Under the pieces are notes generated by a model. The model searched no databases. It was given only the letters and a program-made list of their open reading frames with translations, and was not told the origin of the DNA. This document shows, piece after piece, positions 52,262-58,839 of a stretch of 58,839 bases of DNA. This DNA comes from Prevotella sp. (GTDB lineage: Bacteria > Bacteroidota > Bacteroidia > Bacteroidales > Bacteroidaceae), in contig JALEJI010000023.1 of assembly GCA_022769825.1 (NCBI GenBank), positions 1 to 58,839 of the forward strand, in the 5' to 3' direction. How positions within the stretch are numbered: position 1 is the stretch's first letter; each line of letters begins with the position of its first letter. The position numbers and the translations under genes are program-made.

Positions 52262-53731
52262 ATGAAAAAAATCACTTCTTATGTTGTAGGTGGCCTTTGC
52301 GTTATGTCGCTGACATTCTCGGCTGGCGCAGTCGTGAAGGCACAGGCCGCCACCAATGCCGTGGAGCAAGCCGGCCAACCCGTAGACCTCACCTATGCCT
52401 CAAAGAAGGCACTGGCCGCGGTAGTGAGCATCAAGACCGTGCAAAACTCAAAGACAAAGGTAGTTGAGATGAACAGCGATCCATTCGGTGATTTCTTCTC
52501 AAACCCATTCGGCTTTTTCGGCAATCCCGGACAGGGCAATGGAGGAAAGCAGAAACGCCAAGTGCGAACGCCTAAGCAGGAAGGCTTAGGCTCTGGCGTC
52601 ATTATCAGCCCCGACGGGTATATCGTCACCAACAACCACGTCGTAGCAGGCGCTGACGAATTGACAGTCACCCTTGAGGACAACCGTGAGTTCAACGCCA
52701 AAATCATTGGCACTGATCCCACAACCGACCTGGCTCTTATCAAGATAGAGGGCAAGAACTTGCCTACTCTTCCCATCGGCGATTCAGACAAGCTGAAAGT
52801 GGGACAATGGGTTATCGCCGTGGGCAATCCCTTCGGACTGAGCAACACGGTCACCGCCGGCATCGTCTCTGCCAAGGCGCGCTCCATGGGCGCCAACGGC
52901 GTGGAGAGCTTCATACAGACCGACGCGGCTATCAACCGCGGCAACTCTGGCGGTGCCTTGGTGACCGCCGATGGTGAGCTCGTGGGCATCAACGCCATGC
53001 TTTACTCAGAGACTGGCTCTTACTCAGGTTATGGCTTTGCCATTCCTACCGCGATCATGAACAAGGTGGTGAGCGACCTGAAGCAATATGGCACTGTGCA
53101 ACGCGCTTACCTTGGCATACGTGGCTCCGACCTTCACAACCAGATCGACAACCTCAAGGATCAAGGCAAGGACGTGCCCGATTACGGAACCAATACCGGT
53201 GTTTACGTTGCCTCTGTAGAGGATGACGGCGCTGGCGCTTCAGCAGGACTTAAAGAGGGCGACGTCATTACCAAGATAGACGGGAAGACCGTTGCCAAGA
53301 TGCCAGAACTTCAGCAAATCATCAACAACAAGAAGCCTGGCGACAAGGCCACGATAACATGGTTGCGCAACAAGAAAGAGATGTCAAAGACCGTCGTGCT
53401 CAAGAACAAGCAAGGCAACACCAAAATAATGAAGTCGGCCGACTTCGCTGTTCTCGGCGCCAATGTCCTGCCCGTGAGCGAAAACTTGAAGAAGCAGCTC
53501 GGCATCAACTACGGCCTGCAGGTCAAGAACGTAAAGAAAGGCTCGTTCAAGGATGGCGGCATCGACGACGGCTTTATCATCCTCACTGCCAACGACAAGC
53601 CAATGAAGACCATTGCCGACTTGCAGGAAGCCGTCAAGGAAGCATCATTGAGCAAGAACCCAGTGCTCTTCATCACGGGCGTTTGGCCTTCTGGAAAGAC
53701 CGACTACAAGGCCATCAAGGTCGGAGAATAA
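52262..53731 (+). CDS. degP: Do-family periplasmic serine protease (DegP/HtrA)
   Basis: 489 residues with a signal peptide (to about AQAA, residue 30). The trypsin-like domain shows the triad H126 (VTNNHVVAG), D156 (TTDLALI) and S229 (RGNSGGALV). Two PDZ domains follow (about 270-375 with YLGIRGSDL, and 400-489). It degrades or refolds damaged envelope proteins. A Phe/Gly-rich loop (DPFGDFFSNPFGFFGNPG) before the core is the LA-loop region. Monocistronic. Confidence 0.95.
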   Translation: MKKITSYVVGGLCVMSLTFSAGAVVKAQAATNAVEQAGQPVDLTYASKKALAAVVSIKTVQNSKTKVVEMNSDPFGDFFSNPFGFFGNPGQGNGGKQKRQVRTPKQEGLGSGVIISPDGYIVTNNHVVAGADELTVTLEDNREFNAKIIGTDPTTDLALIKIEGKNLPTLPIGDSDKLKVGQWVIAVGNPFGLSNTVTAGIVSAKARSMGANGVESFIQTDAAINRGNSGGALVTADGELVGINAMLYSETGSYSGYGFAIPTAIMNKVVSDLKQYGTVQRAYLGIRGSDLHNQIDNLKDQGKDVPDYGTNTGVYVASVEDDGAGASAGLKEGDVITKIDGKTVAKMPELQQIINNKKPGDKATITWLRNKKEMSKTVVLKNKQGNTKIMKSADFAVLGANVLPVSENLKKQLGINYGLQVKNVKKGSFKDGGIDDGFIILTANDKPMKTIADLQEAVKEASLSKNPVLFITGVWPSGKTDYKAIKVGE

Positions 53732-53787
53732 CATTCTCGTGATAAAAACACAAGAAAATCACCTTTTTTAGGTATTTTTCTTTCAAG

Positions 53788-53820
53788 AATCCTTTGCCGC
53801 TGATACGGCAAAGGATTTTT
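53788..53820 (+). terminator. terminator of degP-like gene
   Basis: AATCCTTTGCCG pairs perfectly with CGGCAAAGGATT over a CTGATA loop and is followed by a run of T. Confidence 0.85.
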
Positions 53821-53824
53821 TATG

Positions 53825-53832
53825 TATCTTTG
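53825..53832 (+). promoter_or_regulatory. -7 box of feoAB
   Basis: TATCTTTG immediately after the degP terminator, 31 bases before the feoAB ATG. No obvious Fur-box palindrome can be assigned by eye. Confidence 0.7.
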
Positions 53833-53863
53833 CGTTTGGATAATAATAATCGTATAAACAGGA

Positions 53864-56284
53864 ATGAAGTTATCAGAACTGCACACCGGCCAAAGCGGCA
53901 TCATCGTCAAGGTGACCGGTCATGGAGGCTTCCGCAAACGCATTGTAGAGATGGGATTCATAAAGGGGCAGAAAGTGGATGTCTTGCTCAACGCCCCACT
54001 GAAAGACCCTGTAAAATATAGAGTAATGGGCTACGAGGTTAGCCTGCGACATTCCGAGGCCAACATGATTGAGGTCATGACAAAAGAGGAACAAGGCACA
54101 GGCAACGAGAAGGCCGAAACGCCTTGCTGGGACGCCAACGAATGTGACGAGGAGCTGAAAAAGGCCGCCGAAGCGAAAAGCAAGGTCATAAACGTGGCGC
54201 TTGTGGGAAACCCCAACTGCGGAAAGACGTCTTTCTTCAATTTCGCCTCTGGATCACACGAGCGCGTTGGCAACTACTCTGGCGTGACCGTGGACGCGAA
54301 GGAGGGACACGCCCAATACAAAGGCTACACGTTCAACATCGTTGACCTTCCCGGCACTTATTCCCTTTCCGCCTACTCCCCAGAGGAACTTTACGTGCGC
54401 AAGCAACTCGTGGAGAAAACTCCCGACGTGGTCATCAATGTCATAGACACCAGCAACCTTGAGCGCAACCTCTACCTCACGACCCAACTCATAGACATGC
54501 ACCTTCGCGTGGTGGTCGCGCTCAACATGTTCGACGAGACTGTGAAGCGTGGCGACAACGTGAACCTGAACAAGCTTTCCGAGCTCTTCGGCCTGCCCAT
54601 GGTGCCAACGGTATTCAAGTCGGGAAAGGGTGTCAACGACCTTTACGACAAGGTGATTGCCATCTACGAAGGCACCGAGGATGCCGATTCACATTACCGA
54701 CACATCCACATCAACCACGGCCACGAGCTGGAATTTGGAATCAAGGAGATACAAGAGCATCTTAAACAGGAAGCCGACTTGCGCGAGCGTTTTTCCACGC
54801 GCTATCTGGCCATTAAGTTGCTTGAGCGCGACAAGGACGTTGAGGACTACATAAAGCAACTGCCCGACGCCGACGAGATCTTCCGACATCGCGACAAGGC
54901 CGCAAGCCGCGTGATGGAGGAGATGAAAGTGGATTCCGAGACTGCCATCATGGACGCGAAATACGGATTCATCCACGGAGCTCTGGAGGAAGCCAATTAC
55001 AAGACAGGCGACAAGGAGGACACTTATCAAGTGACACACCTGCTCGACAGGATATTGACCAACCGCTACGTGGGCTTCCCCATATTCATCCTCATACTCG
55101 CCATCATGTTCATGGCCACTTTCTGGCTCGGCTCATACCCGCAAGACTGGCTCGACTCCTTCTTTGGGTGGATGGGCGACACGATTGGCAGCCTTCTGCC
55201 CGACGGTCCCGTAAAGGCCATGCTTGTCGACGGCATCATCGGCGGCGTGGGCAGCGTGGCGTCTTTCCTGCCGCAAATCCTCATTCTCTATCTCTTCATA
55301 TCGTTCATGGAAGACTCGGGCTACATGTCGCGAGCGGCCTTCATCATGGACAAGATAATGCACATGATGGGCCTTCATGGCAAGAGCTTCATACCGCTCA
55401 TCATGGGCTTCGGGTGCAACGTGCCGGCGGTGATGTCGACACGCACCATAGAGAGCTACCGCTCACGCATCGTCACGATGCTCATCATACCGCTCATGAG
55501 CTGCGAGGCACGCATACCTATTTATATAATGATAATAGCTACATTCTTCTCGCGTGGCTCGGCGCCGTTTATCATGATGTCGCTCTATCTCATAGGAATG
55601 GTTCTCGCCGTCATCATCAGCCGCCTGTTCTCCAAGACGCTCTTCAAGGGCGAGGACACGCCTTTCGTGATGGAACTGCCTCCCTACCGCTTCCCTACCG
55701 CCAAGGCCTTAGGCCGACACACCTGGGAGAAAGGCAAGATGTATCTCAAGAAAATGGGAGGCATAATCCTCGTGGCGTCCATCATAGTGTGGGCACTCAG
55801 CTATTTCCCGCACCCGCAAGGCCTTGACGAGCACGAACAGCAACAACAGAGTTACCTCGCGACCATAGGCAAGACCGTGGAGCCAGTGTTCAGGCCTCAA
55901 GGGTTCACCTGGAAACTCGATGTCGGACTTATCGCCGGCGTGGGAGCTAAGGAAATCGTGGCATCAACGATGGGCATACTTTATTCCGACGAGAAAGACA
56001 TTGACGACGACAACAGCAAATACGAGCACATAAACAAGAGCATGAGCTACGACATAGCGCAATTGCACCAAAAGTCCGTGAGCGAGATAAAGCCATTGAC
56101 AGATCTCACAGCCTATTGCTATCTGCTGTTCGTCTTGCTCTACTTCCCTTGCATTGCCACCATAGCGGCCATAAAAGGCGAGACGGGATCATGGAAATGG
56201 GCCCTCTTCACCGCTGGTTACACCACATGCCTCGCATGGGCTGTCTCAGCGCTCGTTTTCCAAATTGGATCTATTTTCATATAA
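53864..56284 (+). CDS. feoB: FeoA-FeoB fusion ferrous iron transporter
   Basis: 806 residues. Residues 1-75 form an SH3-like FeoA domain (MKLSELHTGQSGIIVKV, RIVEMGFIKGQKVDV). A G domain follows with G1 ALVGNPNCGKT (ending at T122), the NYSGVTVDAKEG G2 region and VDLPGTYSL G3. The C-terminal membrane part has two Gate repeats (LPQILILYLFISFMEDSGYMSRAAF, MGFGCNVPAVMSTRTIES, MSCEARIPIYIM) and the second Gate near GLIAGVGAKEIVAST. It imports Fe(II) across the inner membrane. The FeoA-FeoB fusion is common in Bacteroidota. Confidence 0.95.
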   Translation: MKLSELHTGQSGIIVKVTGHGGFRKRIVEMGFIKGQKVDVLLNAPLKDPVKYRVMGYEVSLRHSEANMIEVMTKEEQGTGNEKAETPCWDANECDEELKKAAEAKSKVINVALVGNPNCGKTSFFNFASGSHERVGNYSGVTVDAKEGHAQYKGYTFNIVDLPGTYSLSAYSPEELYVRKQLVEKTPDVVINVIDTSNLERNLYLTTQLIDMHLRVVVALNMFDETVKRGDNVNLNKLSELFGLPMVPTVFKSGKGVNDLYDKVIAIYEGTEDADSHYRHIHINHGHELEFGIKEIQEHLKQEADLRERFSTRYLAIKLLERDKDVEDYIKQLPDADEIFRHRDKAASRVMEEMKVDSETAIMDAKYGFIHGALEEANYKTGDKEDTYQVTHLLDRILTNRYVGFPIFILILAIMFMATFWLGSYPQDWLDSFFGWMGDTIGSLLPDGPVKAMLVDGIIGGVGSVASFLPQILILYLFISFMEDSGYMSRAAFIMDKIMHMMGLHGKSFIPLIMGFGCNVPAVMSTRTIESYRSRIVTMLIIPLMSCEARIPIYIMIIATFFSRGSAPFIMMSLYLIGMVLAVIISRLFSKTLFKGEDTPFVMELPPYRFPTAKALGRHTWEKGKMYLKKMGGIILVASIIVWALSYFPHPQGLDEHEQQQQSYLATIGKTVEPVFRPQGFTWKLDVGLIAGVGAKEIVASTMGILYSDEKDIDDDNSKYEHINKSMSYDIAQLHQKSVSEIKPLTDLTAYCYLLFVLLYFPCIATIAAIKGETGSWKWALFTAGYTTCLAWAVSALVFQIGSIFI

Positions 56285-56336
56285 GCCATTTTGAAAAATA
56301 ATTCACAAATTGTTTTGCCGTATCAGTGAAACATCG

Positions 56337-56344
56337 TACATTTG
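56337..56344 (+). promoter_or_regulatory. -7 box of ribE
   Basis: TACATTTG with TTTG at 56314-56317 as -33 element. It lies 244 bases before the ribE ATG, which implies a long transcript leader. Confidence 0.65.
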
Positions 56345-56587
56345 CATACACAAAGACGAAACAAACATCGGGGGTTGTCCTGATTCGATCGGGATACTCA
56401 TCAAATTACGTTGAAAACCGGGTCACTTCTCTTGTCGATGGCGGGCCACATAAAACTGCATACTCGGACTAAGCCAAAAGGCCAGTGGATTACAAAAACG
56501 GAGAGAGCCCACAACTTTTATAGCTGGAGTTTTCATCACATCCTCAGGGCAACCCCTTTTCTATATTCTCAATACTTAAAAAAGGCC
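56345..56587 (+). promoter_or_regulatory. long ribE leader, unassigned structure
   Basis: About 240 bases between promoter and ATG. It contains the hairpin CCTGAT-TCG-ATCGGG (about 56380-56394) after a GGGGGTTGT start. The conserved FMN-riboswitch segments (AGGGCAGGGTGAAA-like, CCGACCGGCGGT-like) are not seen. The beginning resembles the 5' end of tmRNAs, but no tag frame or 3' half follows. An open frame extends through the leader from 56411 but looks non-coding. Function unknown. Confidence 0.35.
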
Positions 56588-57193
56588 ATGTTTAGTGGAA
56601 TAGTGGAAGAAATGGCGACCATTGTCGCCATAAAGCGATATGGGGGAAACGTAGACCTCACCTTGACATGCTCGTTTACCAACGAGCTAAAGATAGACCA
56701 AAGCGTCTGCCACAATGGGGTTTGCCTCACCGTGGTAAACATCAACGGTGACCAATATACCGTCACGGCAATGAAGGAGACACTTGACCGCTCAAACATC
56801 GGACAGCTGAACGTTGGCGACAAGGTCAACGTAGAGAGGTCCATGCAGGTCAATGGCCGTCTCGACGGACACATAGTCCAGGGCCACGTCGACGAGACGG
56901 CGGAGTGCGTCGACATGAGAGATGCCGACGGCAGCACCTATTTCACCTTCCGTTATCATGCCGACAAGGCAATGGCACGACGCGGATACATGTGCGTGGA
57001 CAAAGGCTCGGTAACAGTTAACGGCGTGTCGCTGACAGTCATCAACCCTACCGACGATTCTTTCACCGTGGCCATCATCCCCTTCACACGCGAGCACACC
57101 AATTTCCATTACATCAAGGTTGGCTCACGCGTCAACATCGAATTCGACATCTTAGGGAAATACATGGCACGCCTAAGGCATTTTGAAGATTAA
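56588..57193 (+). CDS. ribE: riboflavin synthase, alpha subunit
   Basis: 201 residues from MFSGIVEEMATIV, the invariant family start; an in-frame ATG at 56411 would add 59 residues without homology. Two lumazine-binding repeats are seen: first with VCHNGVCLTVV and NVERSMQVNGRLDGHIVQGHVD, second with VDKGSVTVNGVSLTVI and FTREHTNFHYIKVGSRVNIEFD. It dismutates 6,7-dimethyl-8-ribityllumazine to riboflavin. Confidence 0.95.
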   Translation: MFSGIVEEMATIVAIKRYGGNVDLTLTCSFTNELKIDQSVCHNGVCLTVVNINGDQYTVTAMKETLDRSNIGQLNVGDKVNVERSMQVNGRLDGHIVQGHVDETAECVDMRDADGSTYFTFRYHADKAMARRGYMCVDKGSVTVNGVSLTVINPTDDSFTVAIIPFTREHTNFHYIKVGSRVNIEFDILGKYMARLRHFED

Positions 57194-57242
57194 GCAAGGC
57201 TGGCATTGCCTTTTCACATAAAGGCTGAAGCCTCGACAAGAC

Positions 57243-57268
57243 AAGCACCCATAAAGGGTGCTTTTTTT
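57243..57268 (+). terminator. terminator of ribE
   Basis: AAGCACCC pairs with GGGTGCTT over ATAAA and runs into seven T. Confidence 0.85.
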
Positions 57269-57365
57269 ATTGACGCTTCGCCTTTATACATTATTTTAGG
57301 CAAAAGTCTTGTAAGAGTTAGGAAAAAACACTAACTTAGCGACATAAAGATAAAACCACACGATT

Positions 57366-58454
57366 ATGATATATTCCGTTGCCAATCCGATATACGACTG
57401 CGTGTTCAAGTTCTTGATGGAAGACGAGCGCATCGCCAAGACGGTGCTGTCTGCCTTGCTTAAGAAAGAGGTCGTAAGCGTTGAGATGCGCCGCCATGAG
57501 CATCCCAACGTGACTCGCGACAAGATTTCGATGTTCCGTATCGACTTCGCCGCCCAGGTCAAGGAGGATGACGGCACGGTTCGTCTCATCCTCATAGAGC
57601 TTCAGAAGACTTGGGTAGACACCGAGACGCTTCGCTTCCGCCGCTATCTGGCCGCTCAGTACAACACCGAGGAGAACATGGTGAAGGAAGGCGAGCTGAA
57701 GGGCTATGCCGTGCCCATGATTGCCGTTTACCTGCTTGGCCACCGTGTTGGCGACATCGACAAGGCTGTGGTTTATGTCACTCACAACGCGTTCGACTAC
57801 GATGGCAAGGTAGTTGAGGGCGGCATGCAGGACCCGTTTATCAACAGCCTGATACACGACAGTATCATCGTCCAGATACCTTTGCTCCACGGTAAGATAA
57901 ACAACAGGCTTGACCGTGTGCTCAGCGTTTTCGACCAGTCGCAGCGCGACGCCAAGAACCAGCAGATTGTCTGCCTCGACGAGAAGGAGTATGCCGGCGA
58001 CTCAGACATGATGTACATCCTGCATCGATTGGGTCTCGCTGCCATGGACGCTGACGTGCGTCAGGAGATGAACGACGAGGACGAGTTCTACTCAGTGCTT
58101 GAGGCGCGCGACACTCAGGTCATGAAGCTCAACGAGCAGCTCACGGAGAAAAGAAGGCAGCTGAATGAGAAAAATGCCCAGCTGAATGAGAAAGATGCCC
58201 AGCTGAATGAGCAGAATGCCCAGCTGAATGAACAGAAAGCCCAGCTGAGCGAGCAGAAAGCCCAGCTGAATGAGCAGAAAGTCCAGCTGAGCGAGAAAAC
58301 GGTGAGGTTGGCCGAGGCAGAAGCCCAGCTTAAAGAGCAAAAGAAACAAGTAAAGGCTATGGTTAAGGCAATGATTAGCAACGGGATGACAATACAGGCT
58401 GTGGCAAAGATGATGAATAAGTCGGAAGAGGAGATAAACAACCTCTTGGCTTGA
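57366..58454 (+). CDS. Rpn-type PD-(D/E)XK nuclease with coiled-coil repeat
   Basis: 362 residues. Residues 1-230 match the Rpn/PD-(D/E)XK transposase-like nuclease family common in Prevotella (ANPIYDCVFKFLMEDERIAKTVLSALL, FRIDFAAQVKEDDG, LIELQKTWVDTETLRFRRYLAAQY: D, E and Q of the active site). Residues about 265-313 are seven near-identical heptads (QLNEKNA, QLNEKDA, QLNEQNA, QLNEQKA, QLSEQKA, QLNEQKV, QLSEKTV), a coiled coil. A short helical C-terminus follows (NGMTIQAVAKMMNKSEEEINNLL). Members promote RecA-independent recombination or act in phage defence. No TAnnTTTG box; the nearest is a degenerate TAACTTAG. Confidence 0.85.
   Translation: MIYSVANPIYDCVFKFLMEDERIAKTVLSALLKKEVVSVEMRRHEHPNVTRDKISMFRIDFAAQVKEDDGTVRLILIELQKTWVDTETLRFRRYLAAQYNTEENMVKEGELKGYAVPMIAVYLLGHRVGDIDKAVVYVTHNAFDYDGKVVEGGMQDPFINSLIHDSIIVQIPLLHGKINNRLDRVLSVFDQSQRDAKNQQIVCLDEKEYAGDSDMMYILHRLGLAAMDADVRQEMNDEDEFYSVLEARDTQVMKLNEQLTEKRRQLNEKNAQLNEKDAQLNEQNAQLNEQKAQLSEQKAQLNEQKVQLSEKTVRLAEAEAQLKEQKKQVKAMVKAMISNGMTIQAVAKMMNKSEEEINNLLA
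58158..58304 (+). repeat. 21-bp tandem repeat within nuclease gene
   Basis: Seven in-frame 21-base units, typically CAGCTGAATGAG followed by AAA/CAG and a variable pair of codons, starting at 58158, 58179, 58200, 58221, 58242, 58263 and 58284. Expansion or loss of units keeps the reading frame and changes coiled-coil length by one heptad. Confidence 0.9.
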
Positions 58455-58498
58455 GGGGGAAAAAATGCGCAAACGGCAATATACGCCAACATTAGAAT

Positions 58499-58700
58499 GT
58501 AAAATATTATTGCCAAAATTTAACACTTGAAAACAGGTGCTTTTAGAGCGGAAAAACGGCTTCAAGGTGCCCCCCTGCAGCTCCGTTAGCCGGTTTTCAG
58601 CCAAAAACTTTTGCCGTTACGGTGTAATCGCGTCACCGTTACGGTGTAATCGCGATGCCGTTACGGTGTAATCGCGATGCCGTTACGGTGTAATCGCAAT
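58499..58700 (+). repeat. dispersed element with 22-bp arrays, copy 3 (truncated)
   Basis: Starts with TGTAAAATATTATT and the same left arm as the other copies (first 32 bases identical), 44 bases after the nuclease stop. Array units starting at 58613, 58635, 58657 and 58679 ([GA]CCGTTACGGTG, period 22). The right half is missing because an insertion sequence begins at about 58701. Confidence 0.85.
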
Positions 58701-58839
58701 GAGGGTGTGTCAAAACACCCAAAAACTCACAAAGCCCTGACTTTCCCAAGCCAGGGCTTTGCTATGTCCAAAAGTTTTTGTACCTTTAGACAAAAGTTTC
58801 AAACTATGACAAAGGTACACTTTCGTCCTTATATAACCA
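58701..58839 (+). mobile_element. IS1182-like insertion sequence, left end
   Basis: The repeat array stops abruptly at GAGGGTGTGTCAAAACACCC, an insertion-sequence-like terminus. A hairpin AAAGCCCTG/CAGGGCTTT (58731-58760) protects the transposase from outside transcription, then a TACCTTTA -7 box (58781-58788) and the transposase start follow. The element continues past the window end. Confidence 0.75.
58806..58839 (+). CDS. IS1182-family transposase, N-terminal fragment
   Basis: Only eleven codons are in the window: MTKVHFRPYIT. This agrees with the near-invariant start of IS1182-family transposases in Bacteroidota that I remember as M-A-K-V/I-HFRPY. The rest lies beyond the window, so intactness cannot be judged. 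Confidence 0.65.
   Translation, partial: MTKVHFRPYIT

Noticed and set aside
53794..54021. 75-codon open frame before feoAB
   Set aside because: Starts inside the degP terminator, overlaps the feoAB start in another frame and encodes no recognisable protein.
56371..56587. tmRNA (ssrA)
   Set aside because: The 5' GGGGGTTGT...GATTCGAT resembles tmRNA, but no tag-peptide frame, pseudoknot series or tRNA-like 3' end with CCA follows before ribE.
56411..56587. 59-residue N-terminal extension of riboflavin synthase
   Set aside because: The family begins at MFSGIVE; the extension is Arg/His/Lys-mixed without homology and lies in the leader.
58092..58604. 170-codon minus-strand frame with Leu/Gln/Phe repeats
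   Set aside because: Antisense reading of the 21-bp heptad repeat of the nuclease gene.

Overview
The window looks like a chromosomal stretch from a Bacteroidota bacterium, most likely Prevotellaceae. This rests on protein content (HU-CCDC81/SPOR protein, DUF4494, DUF4738-like lipoprotein, nspC, FeoA-FeoB fusion, a phosphoglycerate-mutase-like gene between thrA and thrC). It also rests on the promoter signal TAnnTTTG, seen before most genes here instead of a sigma70 -10 box, and on the lack of clear Shine-Dalgarno sequences. I could not run a database search, so the genus is an inference.

Layout. 1-1600: a poor accessory stretch with a truncated HicB-like antitoxin, a small upstream ORF, a probable gene remnant and the first copy of a dispersed repeat. 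1.6-8.2 kb: FHA and HU/SPOR proteins, then an operon rfbC, lipoprotein, tiny secreted protein, L,D-transpeptidase and ECF sigma factor, convergent with prs. 8.3-14.4 kb: nspC, an SDR oxidoreductase, and an accessory block with an AraC regulator, a secreted UGSC-like fusion protein and a broken SnoaL-like gene. 14.7-28.9 kb: core metabolism (ppdK, rlmD, nudC, an AspT/YidE-type transporter, korAB, gdhA, a FAD dehydrogenase) with the second repeat copy upstream of gdhA. 29-35 kb: threonine operon (thrA, mutase-like putative homoserine kinase, thrC) followed by an RNA methyltransferase. 35-39.6 kb, minus strand: apparent operon mazG, lipoprotein, rnz, copZ-like, copA-like. 39.7-44.2 kb: valS, a C11 peptidase and a Fur-family regulator. 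44.4-49.4 kb, minus: a plasmid-type Rep protein, DUF4494, yggS, purA and hisS. 49.5-52 kb, minus: rnpB, a membrane protein, DUF1232 and dinB. 52.2-57.2 kb: degP/htrA, feoAB and ribE. 57.3 kb to the end: an Rpn-type nuclease with a heptad minisatellite, the third repeat copy, and the start of an IS1182-type insertion sequence that cuts it.

The metabolic genes fit an anaerobe that ferments through pyruvate/PEP and 2-oxoacid ferredoxin steps, assimilates ammonia with NADP-glutamate dehydrogenase and makes threonine. Iron (feoAB, Fur) and copper (copZ/copA) handling are present.

The most unusual signal is a dispersed element of about 380-410 bp, present three times (1025-1408, 25205-25610, 58499 onward). 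It has conserved ends and a core array of exact 22-bp-period units, each holding the palindrome TTACACCGTAA, and the unit orientation switches inside the array. I do not recognise it as a described family. Other points of interest are a P1B-type ATPase without the usual nucleotide-binding domain, the UGSC-like fusion, and a chromosomal Rep_3-type initiator. No tRNA, 16S/23S rRNA or CRISPR array was seen.
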